Assembly: GCA_004556205.1 (NCBI GenBank)
Contig: SFIL01000063.1
Coordinates: 1 to 6,605, forward strand
Direction of reading: 5' to 3'
Length of the DNA stretch: 6,605 nucleotides
DNA from: Clostridiales bacterium
Lineage (GTDB): Bacteria; Bacillota; Clostridia; Oscillospirales; Oscillospiraceae
The notes beneath the pieces are model-generated. The model was not told the DNA's origin. It saw nothing but the letters and a program-made list of their open reading frames with translations, and ran no database searches. The position numbers were made by a program, and so were the translations under genes. The stretch's first letter is position 1. Every line of letters starts with the position of its first letter. This document shows positions 1 to 5,151 of this stretch, one piece after another.

Positions 1-40
1 GTGCAAGGATTTCGGGCAAAACTGCCCAAAACCTTTGCAC
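1..40. repeat. 40-bp near-perfect palindrome (hairpin 1)
   Basis: Two 18-base arms (1-18 and 23-40) match as inverted repeats at 15 of 18 positions around the 4-base loop AAAC. The tips are GTGCAA/TTGCAC and the inner stem is GGGCA/TGCCC. All three differences are transitions, so some remain G-U pairs in RNA on one strand or the other. It starts at the window edge and may continue outside. There is no T-run after it on either visible side, so a terminator role is not supported. Confidence 0.7.
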
Positions 41-41
41 C

Positions 42-73
42 TTCCGCTGGAGCGCCTCAGCGTTCCAGCGGAA
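42..73. repeat. 14-bp-stem hairpin (hairpin 2)
   Basis: Arms 42-55 and 60-73 pair over 14 bases with a single G-T wobble (52/63) around the loop CTCA. The core is CCGCTGGA against TCCAGCGG. It directly follows hairpin 1. A short perfect palindrome, CATTGT-A-ACAATG, sits at 79-91 just after it. No coding frame with a ribosome binding site uses this stretch. Confidence 0.7.
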
Positions 74-137
74 ATACGCATTGTAACAATGTCTGAATTC
101 CGCAAGAACAGCTCATTTTGGCCGTTTTTGCGAAATT

Positions 138-180
138 GCGCGGCTCTTGCCGCGCGAATAAACCGCTTTGCGGTTTATTC
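138..180. repeat. Two abutting perfect hairpins (3 and 4)
   Basis: Hairpin 3 is GCGCGGC (138-144), loop TCTT, GCCGCGC (149-155). Hairpin 4 starts at the very next base: GAATAAACCGC (156-166), loop TTT, GCGGTTTATTC (170-180). Both stems are perfect, 7 and 11 bp. A 7-bp pair, AATGTCT (88-94) with AGACATT (184-190), could close both into one multibranched fold. No U-run follows either one, so this looks like a structured element rather than a simple terminator. Confidence 0.65.
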
Positions 181-190
181 AGTAGACATT

Positions 191-219
191 ATGATAGCAT
201 ACCCGTCGGGAAAATGCAA
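191..219 (-). promoter_or_regulatory. Possible leftward sigma-A promoter
   Basis: Read on the minus strand, TTGCAT (219-214), a 17-base spacer and TATCAT (196-191) form a plausible sigma-A promoter. Its transcript would start near 184 and run leftward through hairpins 4, 3, 2 and 1 and out of the window. No leftward gene is visible within the window to take advantage of it, so it could drive a structured RNA or a gene further left. Single-site matches of this quality do occur by chance. Confidence 0.35.
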
Positions 220-242
220 CAGGCAGATGACTGCCTACGGGT
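201..242. repeat. Bulged two-part hairpin (hairpin 5)
   Basis: An inner stem AGGCAG (221-226), loop ATGA, CTGCCT (231-236) is continued by an outer stem ACCCGT (201-206) with ACGGGT (237-242). The right arm is continuous, while the left arm carries a 14-base insertion (207-220). CCCG-T-CGGG at 202-210 offers a competing fold. The -35 of the possible leftward promoter lies inside the insertion. From 244 to 379 no gene is seen; only AATCGTG (325-331) with CACGATT (352-358) forms a weak 7-bp inverted repeat. Confidence 0.55.
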
Positions 243-379
243 GAATCTCCAAGAATTGCGGGCAGCAAAACTCGCCGCCCCTGCCGCCACCGACCGCACC
301 CACATAGTATCCTCGTAAAACGAAAATCGTGCAAAACACACCCTGCTTGTTCACGATTCATGATTCCCGTCACCAAAAC

Positions 380-434
380 AGATTGCCACATTGCGCCTCC
401 TTGCGATGACGTGACAGGTGACCTACGGCAATCT
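380..434. repeat. Degraded copy of intergenic palindromic repeat
   Basis: The segment opens with AGATTGCCAC and closes with GGCAATCT, the same outer ends as the intact 86-bp element at 4289-4374. It also retains a TGCGATGAC block matching that element's CTCGCAATGAC. It is shorter (55 bp) and its inner arms no longer pair well. Like the intact copy it sits just beyond a gene's 3' end, here past the psuG terminator. I read it as an eroded member of the same family. Confidence 0.55.
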
Positions 435-446
435 CAGCAGCAACGC

Positions 447-477
447 AAAACGACCTCCGAGATATTCTCGGAGGTCG
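447..477 (-). terminator. Rho-independent terminator of psuK-psuG
   Basis: A perfect 11-bp stem CGACCTCCGAG/CTCGGAGGTCG (451-461 and 467-477) with a 5-base loop is followed on the minus strand by TTTTGCGTT. It begins 15 bases after the psuG stop codon. This is the standard geometry for intrinsic termination of the leftward operon. Confidence 0.88.
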
Positions 478-492
478 CTGTATTCGGAAGAA

Positions 493-1410
493 TTACGCTT
501 CGCAGTATGCCTTTGCGGTCTTCGCAGCAAGGCGGGCGTTGTTGAAGACGAGCTGGATGTTGGCCTCCAGGCTGTTGCCGCCGGTCAGATCCTTGACCTT
601 CGCAAGCAGGAAGGGCGTGGTTTCCTTGCCGTGGATGCCCTGCTCCTGTGCCTCGCGGATAGCCTCGTCAATCGCGCCGTTGATGACGGCGGCGTCCATA
701 GAATATTCCTCGGGGATGGGGTTCGTCACAAGCATACCGCCGCGCAGACCCAGCTCGTGCTGCGTCTTGAACGCCTTAGCCAGTTCTTCGGGGGTGTCAA
801 TCTCATAATCGACGCTGAAGCCGGAGTGACGGGTATAAAACGCGGGCAGCTCCTTCGTGCCGTAGCCGATGACGGGCACGCCGTGCGTCTCAAGGTATTC
901 GAGCGTCAGACCGAGGTCGAGAATGGACTTCGCGCCTGCGCAGACGACCATGACGGGAGTGGAGGCAAGCTCCTCGAGGTCTGCGGAGATGTCCATCGTC
1001 GTCTCAGCGCCGCGATGCACGCCGCCGATGCCGCCGGTGGCAAAGACCTTGATACCCGCCATATGGGCAATGATCATCGTGGTGGTAACGGTGGTTGCGC
1101 CGTCCTCACCGCGTGCGCACAGCACTGCGAGGTCGCGGCGGGAAGCCTTGGCAATGGCGGTGCCCTTCTTGCCGAAGTATTCGATCTCTTCCTCGGTCAG
1201 ACCCGCCTTGAGTCTGCCGCCAATGATGGCGATGGTTGCGGGAACCGCGCCGTTCTCGCGGATGATCTTCTCAACTGCCAGCGCAGTCTCAACGTTCTGC
1301 GGATAGGGCATACCGTGGGAGATGATGGTCGATTCGAGTGCGACGACGGGCTTGCCGGCGGCGAGTGCCTCGGCGACTTCGGGCTTGATGTCCAGATACT
1401 TGTTCAGCAT
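493..1410 (-). CDS. psuG: Pseudouridine-5'-phosphate glycosidase
   Basis: Encodes 305 aa, close to the 312 aa of E. coli PsuG. The enzyme cleaves the C-C glycosidic bond of pseudouridine 5'-phosphate to uracil and ribose 5-phosphate in the cytoplasm, using a metal ion. Family motifs are all present: VALESTIISHGMPYPQN (23-39), AKASRRDL (87-94), FATGGIGGVHR (123-133), DISADL (140-145), VCAGAKSILD (156-165) and NPIPEE (230-235). At a constant offset of five residues, Glu26, Lys88, Asp144 and Lys161 correspond to the active-site Glu31, Lys93, Asp149 and Lys166 that I recall for the E. coli enzyme, so it should be active. I chose the ATG at 1410 because GGAGG lies 8 bases upstream; an in-frame TTG at 1431 would put that site inside the gene. 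It follows psuK by 17 bases, and its ribosome site begins just after the psuK stop, implying co-transcription and possibly translational coupling. Confidence 0.96.
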   Translation of the reverse strand: MLNKYLDIKPEVAEALAAGKPVVALESTIISHGMPYPQNVETALAVEKIIRENGAVPATIAIIGGRLKAGLTEEEIEYFGKKGTAIAKASRRDLAVLCARGEDGATTVTTTMIIAHMAGIKVFATGGIGGVHRGAETTMDISADLEELASTPVMVVCAGAKSILDLGLTLEYLETHGVPVIGYGTKELPAFYTRHSGFSVDYEIDTPEELAKAFKTQHELGLRGGMLVTNPIPEEYSMDAAVINGAIDEAIREAQEQGIHGKETTPFLLAKVKDLTGGNSLEANIQLVFNNARLAAKTAKAYCEA

Positions 1411-1427
1411 GATAGATTCCTCCAAAA

Positions 1428-2519
1428 TCAATTATTTTCAGTATGGTTGATGCGCTCTCTGACGGTACTTGCCGAAAGCGCAGGGTTGATGGTTTCAAAG
1501 CTCTCGACCGCGAGAGCCGCCGCTGCCGCTGCCGCGGAGGCGGTGCCCTCCAAGTCGGTTCCCTCCAAATACGCCCACGCCAGCGCCGCCATAAACGCGT
1601 CGCCCGCGCCGGTGGCGTTGCGCATGGTCGCTTTGCAGCAGGGCACGAGCCGCAGTTCCTTTTGGTCGGCAGCAAGCACGCCGTCCGTGCCGAGTGAGAT
1701 AAACACGCGGTGTAAGCCGGTGTCCAAAAGGGTCTGCGCGGCAAGCCGCAGGCTCTCTTCGTCCGTGATCTTGACGCCCGAGAGCAGCTCTGCCTCGATG
1801 CGGTTGGGCTTGAGCGTATGGAGCTTGCCGAGGATCGGCTTGAGCTTCACCGCCTTTGCTGTAGAGACGGGATCGGCGAAGATCGGCACCGTGCAATGTT
1901 CCGCAAGATAGCGAAGGGACTCTGCCGGGATGTTCGTGTCCGTCACGATGAGCTGCGCATTGTTGAGCAGGGAGAGATTCGCCGCGAGATAGCTCGGCGT
2001 GATGCGGTCGCAGATCTCCATGTCGGAGATCGCCAGCGCCATATCGCCGTCGCTGTCATTGAGGAAAAGGTAGGTCGGCGTCGTACCGCCCGCGACGGTC
2101 AGTGCGTGGCTGATATCGATGCCCAGCTCGCCGCATGAGGCGGCAATGCGTTGGGCATAAAGGTCATCGCCGAACGCCGTCAGAAAGCGGACGTCCACGC
2201 CGAACAGGCTCATATTGTGTGCAATGTTGCGCCCGACGCCGCCGAGGCTCATGCGTACCTTACCCGGATTGGAATCCTTCGCAACAAGCGGCGCAAACGA
2301 CCGCCCGCCGATGTCCATATTCACGCCGCCGACTACAACAGCATAAGTTCCCGAGCGCAGCACATAGCCTTTACCCGCGATATAGCCTTTTTTCATCAGA
2401 TTGGAGATATGCACCGCAACGGAGGAACGCGTGATTCCCGCTTTCTCCGCCAACTGCTCCTGCGAGATCATGGGATCTGCCTCAATCCACTGCAAAATCT
2501 GCCGTTCCCGCTGTGTCAT
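1428..2519 (-). CDS. psuK: HTH-fused PfkB kinase, pseudouridine kinase
   Basis: A 363-aa ribokinase/PfkB-family kinase that probably phosphorylates pseudouridine with ATP to give the PsuG substrate. Residues 1-54 form a winged-helix HTH of MarR/Lrp type (recognition region about 20-45, ending GYIAGKGYVL). This precedes the kinase domain, which starts at YAVVVGGVNMDIGG (59-72). The substrate-side glycine motif is SLGGVGRNIAHN (91-102). The ATP and catalytic signature NATGAGDAF (301-309) contains the expected base Asp307. A small Ala-rich stretch lies at 327-337. The ATG at 2519 has a GGGAGGG site 7 bases upstream. The kinase fold alone does not fix the substrate; the adjacent psuG does. The DNA-binding domain suggests the protein also senses substrate and controls its own operon, an inference. 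No transporter for pseudouridine is in view. Confidence 0.92.
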   Translation of the reverse strand: MTQRERQILQWIEADPMISQEQLAEKAGITRSSVAVHISNLMKKGYIAGKGYVLRSGTYAVVVGGVNMDIGGRSFAPLVAKDSNPGKVRMSLGGVGRNIAHNMSLFGVDVRFLTAFGDDLYAQRIAASCGELGIDISHALTVAGGTTPTYLFLNDSDGDMALAISDMEICDRITPSYLAANLSLLNNAQLIVTDTNIPAESLRYLAEHCTVPIFADPVSTAKAVKLKPILGKLHTLKPNRIEAELLSGVKITDEESLRLAAQTLLDTGLHRVFISLGTDGVLAADQKELRLVPCCKATMRNATGAGDAFMAALAWAYLEGTDLEGTASAAAAAAALAVESFETINPALSASTVRERINHTENN

Positions 2520-2549
2520 TGCCGTTCCCTCCCTCTCTTTTGTGGCTCT

Positions 2550-2578
2550 ATCATAACACAGCGCAGTGCGTTTGTCAA
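2550..2578 (-). promoter_or_regulatory. Sigma-A promoter of psuK-psuG
   Basis: On the minus strand the consensus TTGACA (2578-2573) is followed by a 17-base spacer and TATGAT (2555-2550). The start point would be near 2543, giving a leader of about 24 bases before psuK. The spacing and hexamers are nearly ideal, so repression rather than weak recognition is the likely control. It lies in the 98-bp gap after the GNAT gene, so psuK-psuG can be expressed independently of it. Confidence 0.85.
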
Positions 2579-2607
2579 TAGAAAATCTAAATAAATATTT
2601 AGAAAAT
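2579..2607. promoter_or_regulatory. Candidate operator upstream of psuK promoter
   Basis: A perfect 7-bp inverted repeat CTAAATA-AA-TATTTAG (2587-2602) is flanked by two direct copies of TAGAAAAT (2579-2586 and 2600-2607) spaced 21 bp, two helical turns. The block abuts the -35 box on its upstream side. It has no G/C stem or T-run, so it is not the GNAT terminator. It could bind the PsuK winged helix or act as an AT-rich UP element; sequence alone does not decide. Confidence 0.45.
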
Positions 2608-2617
2608 AATCAAATGC

Positions 2618-3145
2618 TTATTTCCAGGGCGCTGGAAATGCTTCCGGTGCGCCGAGAGGGCAGAGCTGTTTTTCCAGCCACAAAACGTCGTACCAAGCGC
2701 CGTGCTTGAAGCCGACATCCGAAAACCGCGCCGTGTCGCGGTAGCCAAGGGCATGATGAAACGCGACGGAGGGTGCGTTGGCAGAGGTGACGACGGCAAA
2801 AACTTTTCGCACCCCCATATTGCGCAAAATCCCCTCAATTTGCGCGTAGAGCTGCCGTCCGATCCCCCTTCTGCGGGCGGATTCTGCAAGATAGCAGGAG
2901 ATCTCTGCGTTCCACGCATAAGCCGCCCGCTCAAAGGCGCGCCCCGCGTAGGCATAGCCCAAAACCGCGCCGTTTTCCTCATAGACAAGCCAAGGATAGA
3001 GCGCGGTATGTGTCCGAAGGCGTGCGGTGAATTCCTCTCGACTCGGCGTTTCATATTCAAAGCTCACCGCCGTGTCGCGGACAAATTTGTCATAGATTGA
3101 CAGCATGGCGGGCACGTCCGCCTCCGTTGCGGCTCTGATCGACAT
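2618..3145 (-). CDS. GNAT N-acetyltransferase, phosphinothricin acetyltransferase-like
   Basis: A 175-aa GCN5-related acetyltransferase that should move an acetyl group from acetyl-CoA to a small amine in the cytoplasm. The N-terminus IRAATEADVPAMLSIY (3-18), the stretch VSFEYETPSREEF (27-39), the acetyl-CoA loop RRRGIGRQLY (91-100), TSANAPSVAFH (120-130) and the end GFKHGAWYDVLWLEK (145-159) match the phosphinothricin/methionine-sulfone acetyltransferase branch (Bar/Pat, MnaT, YwnH). The natural substrate in gut Clostridia is unknown, and herbicide resistance should not be assumed. The ATG at 3145 is preceded by GAGGAG at 9 bases; further-upstream in-frame starts at 3169 and 3220 lack a site and overlap promoter sequence. 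It diverges from the exporter gene with 123 bp between starts. Confidence 0.88.
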   Translation of the reverse strand: MSIRAATEADVPAMLSIYDKFVRDTAVSFEYETPSREEFTARLRTHTALYPWLVYEENGAVLGYAYAGRAFERAAYAWNAEISCYLAESARRRGIGRQLYAQIEGILRNMGVRKVFAVVTSANAPSVAFHHALGYRDTARFSDVGFKHGAWYDVLWLEKQLCPLGAPEAFPAPWK

Positions 3146-3167
3146 GATTCTCAACTCCTCGTGTTTC

Positions 3168-3176
3168 ATTTTACCA
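3168..3176 (-). promoter_or_regulatory. Possible extended -10 for the GNAT gene
   Basis: On the minus strand TGG-TAAAAT forms an extended -10 element. A convincing -35 is absent at 16-18 bases. Transcription would start near 3161, leaving a leader of about 15 bases that begins right at the GAGGAG ribosome site. Confidence 0.35.
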
Positions 3177-3214
3177 CGAAACGCAAAAATGTATAGCGAA
3201 ATTTCTCGGAACGC

Positions 3215-3242
3215 TTGCAAAACCGTGGGATTTTGGTATACT
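3215..3242 (+). promoter_or_regulatory. Promoter of the exporter gene
   Basis: TTGCAA (3215-3220), a 16-base spacer and TATACT (3237-3242) make a good sigma-A promoter. The start point would be near 3249, about 20 bases before the GTG start and just ahead of its AAGGGAGG site. This placement argues against the longer reading frame that begins at 3215, since its first codons would be the promoter itself. Confidence 0.7.
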
Positions 3243-3268
3243 CAAAAGAAGAGAAGGGAGGCGTTTTC

Positions 3269-4177
3269 GTGAAAGCAAGGCAAAAATTTTTCCCGTTCGG
3301 ACTGCGCGTGGTCAAGACCGCCGTCGCGGTCACTCTCTCCGTCGCGCTGATCCGGCAGTTTGCCACCGATTCGCTCTCGGTGTTTTACGCGGCGTTCGGC
3401 GCACTCATTGCAATGGATACGACCTTTTCCAAATCACTCATGCAGGGACTGACGCAGCTTGTCGGCGTCCTTGCGGGCACGGTGTTCGGCTATGTGTCCG
3501 TCCTGTTGTTTCCCGGCGCAACGCCCGCTTGGCTGGCAGGACTCGGTGTGCTGCTCCTGATTGTCCTGTGCAACTCTATGAAGCTGTCCTTCACGGCCTC
3601 CCTCTCCTGTATCATTTTTCTCTCCGCCTGCCTGACTCCGACAGATGATATTCTGCGCGATTCTCTGTTCCGCCTGCGCGACACCTCCGTCGGCGTAGGC
3701 ATCGCCCTGCTTGTCAACGCCGCCATCCGCCCGTATAATAATAAGAAGCGTATTTTGTCTCTGCTCGCCCAACTGTGCAAGCTGCTGCCGAAGGACCTGG
3801 AAAAAATTGTCGTCCACGAGCAGTTTCCCGACCAGCAGCCCGCCGTGGAGCTGCTGCGCCGCATTGACCGCGAGCTGTCACTGTATCATTCGCAGAGGTT
3901 TTTCCACCGAAAGCAGGACGATGAGGCGTTGCTGCGAGGCTGCTACCGTTTGGCGGAGCGCATGGTACAGGAGCTGGAGGCGATCTGCGGCATGGACTCG
4001 CTCGGTGATTTGGCTATGGAAAACGCCGCCGTTATGCAGTCGCTTGGCATGGAGCTTCCCGAAGCGGGAATCCCGCCGAGAAAATGCACACGGCACGACA
4101 CCATCGTGATGAATTACCATTTAGAGAAGCTCTTGAGCGCCTATCAATACCTCAGCGAACTGATGCAGATGCAGTAA
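3269..4177 (+). CDS. Aromatic acid exporter family (DUF939/FUSC-like) membrane protein
   Basis: A 302-aa inner-membrane protein. Roughly the first 155 residues are hydrophobic, with about five to six membrane segments (near 14-30, 36-50, 58-80, 86-102, 106-122, 137-152) and a conserved-looking N-terminal RVVKTAVAVTLS stretch. After RPYNNKKR (about 154-161) a soluble, charged helical domain of about 140 residues follows. This half-size design matches the Firmicutes aromatic acid exporter family (B. subtilis YqjA type, about 320 aa), related to the larger AaeB/FUSC pumps. Cargo is unknown, and many relatives have no tested function. The GTG start at 3269 has AAGGGAGG 7 bases upstream. It is transcribed singly, divergent from the GNAT gene; a shared detoxification role of the pair is possible but unproven. 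Confidence 0.85.
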   Translation: MKARQKFFPFGLRVVKTAVAVTLSVALIRQFATDSLSVFYAAFGALIAMDTTFSKSLMQGLTQLVGVLAGTVFGYVSVLLFPGATPAWLAGLGVLLLIVLCNSMKLSFTASLSCIIFLSACLTPTDDILRDSLFRLRDTSVGVGIALLVNAAIRPYNNKKRILSLLAQLCKLLPKDLEKIVVHEQFPDQQPAVELLRRIDRELSLYHSQRFFHRKQDDEALLRGCYRLAERMVQELEAICGMDSLGDLAMENAAVMQSLGMELPEAGIPPRKCTRHDTIVMNYHLEKLLSAYQYLSELMQMQ

Positions 4178-4185
4178 GCATTCAG

Positions 4186-4205
4186 CCCGTATCAGCCAAT
4201 GCGGG
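4186..4205 (+). terminator. Weak hairpin after the exporter gene
   Basis: CCCGTAT (4186-4192) and ATGCGGG (4199-4205) pair over 7 bp with one G-T wobble around CAGCCA, 9 bases after the stop codon. No T-run follows, so intrinsic termination would be inefficient. From here to 4288 nothing else is recognised. Confidence 0.25.
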
Positions 4206-4288
4206 TCGGGGGAAATATCTCCGACATCTGCGCAAGCGGCAGGCGGTACGGGCAAGCAAGTCTGTACAAACTCCGTAGTTCCTACACA

Positions 4289-4374
4289 AGATTGCCACGT
4301 CGCTGCGCTCCTCGCAATGACAAAATGGGGTACCTTCCCGTGTCATTTCGAGGAGCGCAGCGACGTGGCAATCT
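4289..4374. repeat. Near-perfect 34-bp inverted repeat (REP/MITE-like)
   Basis: Arms 4289-4322 and 4341-4374 pair at 33 of 34 positions (the exception is 4315/4348) around an 18-base centre containing GGTACC. The arm starts AGATTGCCACGTCGCTGCG and ends TCGCAATGACA. It belongs in style to the widespread GTCATTGCGAGGAGCG...GGCAATCT palindromic repeats of many bacterial genomes. It encodes nothing and sits between two convergent 3' ends (exporter and XRE gene). There it could block read-through or stabilise mRNA ends. A degraded copy is at 380-434. Confidence 0.88.
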
Positions 4375-4408
4375 CATACAGGCAGCTCCAAAAGGACACT
4401 GTTTTCCT

Positions 4409-4738
4409 TCATTGCCGCAAAGCGCGGAGAAAGCAATCGACCATCTCCGACAAAAGCGCAAGCTGTTCCTCCGGCAGAGCCGCGCAGCGCTGCGCGATTG
4501 CCGCCGCGCCGTCTGCTTGTACGCCGAAAAGGATCGTATCGCTCGAAACGCCGAGTGCGGCGCACAGACGGCATAAGGTCTGTACGGAGAGCCCCACCAC
4601 GCCGCGCTCCATGTCCGAAATATACTGCGGCGATACTACAATGCGTTCGGCAAGCTGCTCCTGCGTCAAATGCGCCTGTTCCCGCGCCCGCTTCGCTCGT
4701 TCACCAAGCTGAATATGAAACACTTTCTTTTCTTTCAC
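4409..4738 (-). CDS. XRE-family HTH transcriptional regulator
   Basis: A 109-aa protein with a complete Cro/C1-type HTH at about residues 11-66: LGERAKRAREQAHLTQEQLA, then SPQYISDMERG as the recognition helix region, and LSVQTLCRLCAALGVSSDTILFG as the closing helices. A short helical tail (about 88-107, ALPEEQLALLSEMVDCFLRAL) is common in small Clostridia regulators and may mediate dimerisation. The start is uncertain. I prefer GTG at 4738, a few residues before the domain, with only a weak GGACGGTGAT site upstream; the frame stays open to 4843 without a better start. It is divergent from the small-protein/peptidase pair and is the obvious candidate to bind the inverted repeat at 4891-4941. 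Confidence 0.85.
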   Translation of the reverse strand: MKEKKVFHIQLGERAKRAREQAHLTQEQLAERIVVSPQYISDMERGVVGLSVQTLCRLCAALGVSSDTILFGVQADGAAAIAQRCAALPEEQLALLSEMVDCFLRALRQ

Positions 4739-4890
4739 CGTTATCACCGTCCATACTATTAGGGAACCTCTGAACAAATCAGCGGCGGCGGACAGCGGGT
4801 CTTTTGTCCCAACTTTTCGGTTTGAAAATCTTGAAATACACAAAGTATTCCTGCGATTCTCTTCCTTAGTTTACCTAAAAGTATGGTTGA
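4739..4890 (-). other. Long leader of the XRE gene, possible mobile-element remnant
   Basis: If the XRE gene uses the promoter at 4915-4944, its untranslated leader is about 170 bases. No ribosome site with a persuasive start codon is found inside it. The segment beginning AGGGAACCTCTGAACAAATC (4761-4780) resembles the terminal sequence style of some IS5-like insertion sequences. No matching inverted end or target duplication is present in the window, so this is only a suspicion. Confidence 0.25.
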
Positions 4891-4916
4891 CAAACACAAT
4901 GTATTAATATTATAAT
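4887..4916 (+). promoter_or_regulatory. Promoter of the small-protein/peptidase operon
   Basis: TTGACA (4887-4892), an 18-base spacer and TATAAT (4911-4916) are both full consensus hexamers. The start point near 4923 gives a leader of about 35 bases to the 48-aa gene. The inverted repeat 4891-4941 covers the -10, the start site and the end of the -35, so a bound protein would block it. Confidence 0.8.
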
Positions 4917-4941
4917 TATAAATAGTAATACATTGCGTTTG
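4891..4941. promoter_or_regulatory. 51-bp inverted repeat, candidate operator
   Basis: The left arm CAAACACAATGTATTA (4891-4906) and the right arm TAATACATTGCGTTTG (4926-4941) are inverted copies at 15 of 16 positions, including a perfect 10-bp core (CAATGTATTA). They are separated by 19 AT-rich bases holding the -10 boxes of both divergent promoters. The arms are about three and a half turns apart centre to centre (35 bp). This suits two bound dimers or one looped or cooperative complex. The divergent XRE protein is the likely binder, by position only. Confidence 0.65.
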
Positions 4942-4944
4942 CAA
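4915..4944 (-). promoter_or_regulatory. Candidate leftward promoter of the XRE gene
   Basis: On the minus strand TTGCAA (4944-4939), an 18-base spacer and TATAAT (4920-4915) mirror the rightward promoter. The two -10 boxes overlap by two bases, so polymerase could not occupy both at once. Start near 4908. Confidence 0.5.
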
Positions 4945-4957
4945 AGAGGGTGATCAT

Positions 4958-5104
4958 ATGTGGCAGGAAATGTACCTCATTTTATTCCGCGCGGCAACGC
5001 GAGCGCTTGCACAAATGCAGACACAGAATTTCGGACTTGCCGCCGAGGAGCTGAAACAAGCGCAGTGCTGTGCTGAGGAGCTTTTCCTTGCGGAAAAGGA
5101 GTAG
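4958..5104 (+). CDS. 48-aa conserved-type small hypothetical protein
   Basis: Encodes MWQEMYLILFRAATRALAQM followed by a polar, Glu/Gln-rich helix ending LFLAEKE; 48 aa in all. GAGGG lies 7 bases before the ATG, and a consensus promoter stands upstream, so it is very probably translated. The N-terminal MW-EMY-LFRA pattern with an amphipathic alpha-helical remainder recalls small uncharacterised proteins of Oscillospiraceae that I have seen next to regulators or peptidases. Function is unknown. Two cysteines are adjacent (residues 37-38). There is no signal peptide or clear membrane span. It is first in an operon with the LysM-M14 peptidase, 47 bases ahead of it. Confidence 0.75.
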   Translation: MWQEMYLILFRAATRALAQMQTQNFGLAAEELKQAQCCAEELFLAEKE

Positions 5105-5151
5105 CATATTGTGCGCCTCTCTCTCATATAGCTCAGGGGGAGGGGATTATT

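Noticed and set aside
1..243. CRISPR array or integron-like attC sites as an explanation of the hairpin cluster.
   Set aside because: The hairpins differ in sequence and spacing, so there is no repeat-spacer regularity, and no integrase core sites or cassette genes are visible.
35..318. Short plus-strand frames across the left-end region.
   Set aside because: They run through the hairpins, lack ribosome sites and give Arg/Cys-rich low-quality sequence; treated as non-coding.
418..1911. A 497-codon open frame on the plus strand, antisense to psuG and the psuK 3' half.
   Set aside because: It has no ribosome site and its translation matches no family. It mirrors the codon bias of two clearly real genes on the other strand, and it reads through their terminator hairpin and intergenic gap.
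3215..3268. An 18-codon N-terminal extension of the exporter.
   Set aside because: It would start on the -35 box of the gene's own promoter; GTG at 3269 has AAGGGAGG at the right distance.
4374..4411. A 12-codon minus-strand frame whose ATG overlaps the XRE stop (ATGA).
   Set aside because: It ends at the edge of the palindromic repeat, has no recognisable sequence, and is short enough to be chance.
5121..5145. TATAGCTCAGGGGGAGGGG resembles the D-arm start of a tRNA.
   Set aside because: No acceptor, anticodon or T-arm follows; the match is explained by the purine-rich ribosome site of the M14 gene.
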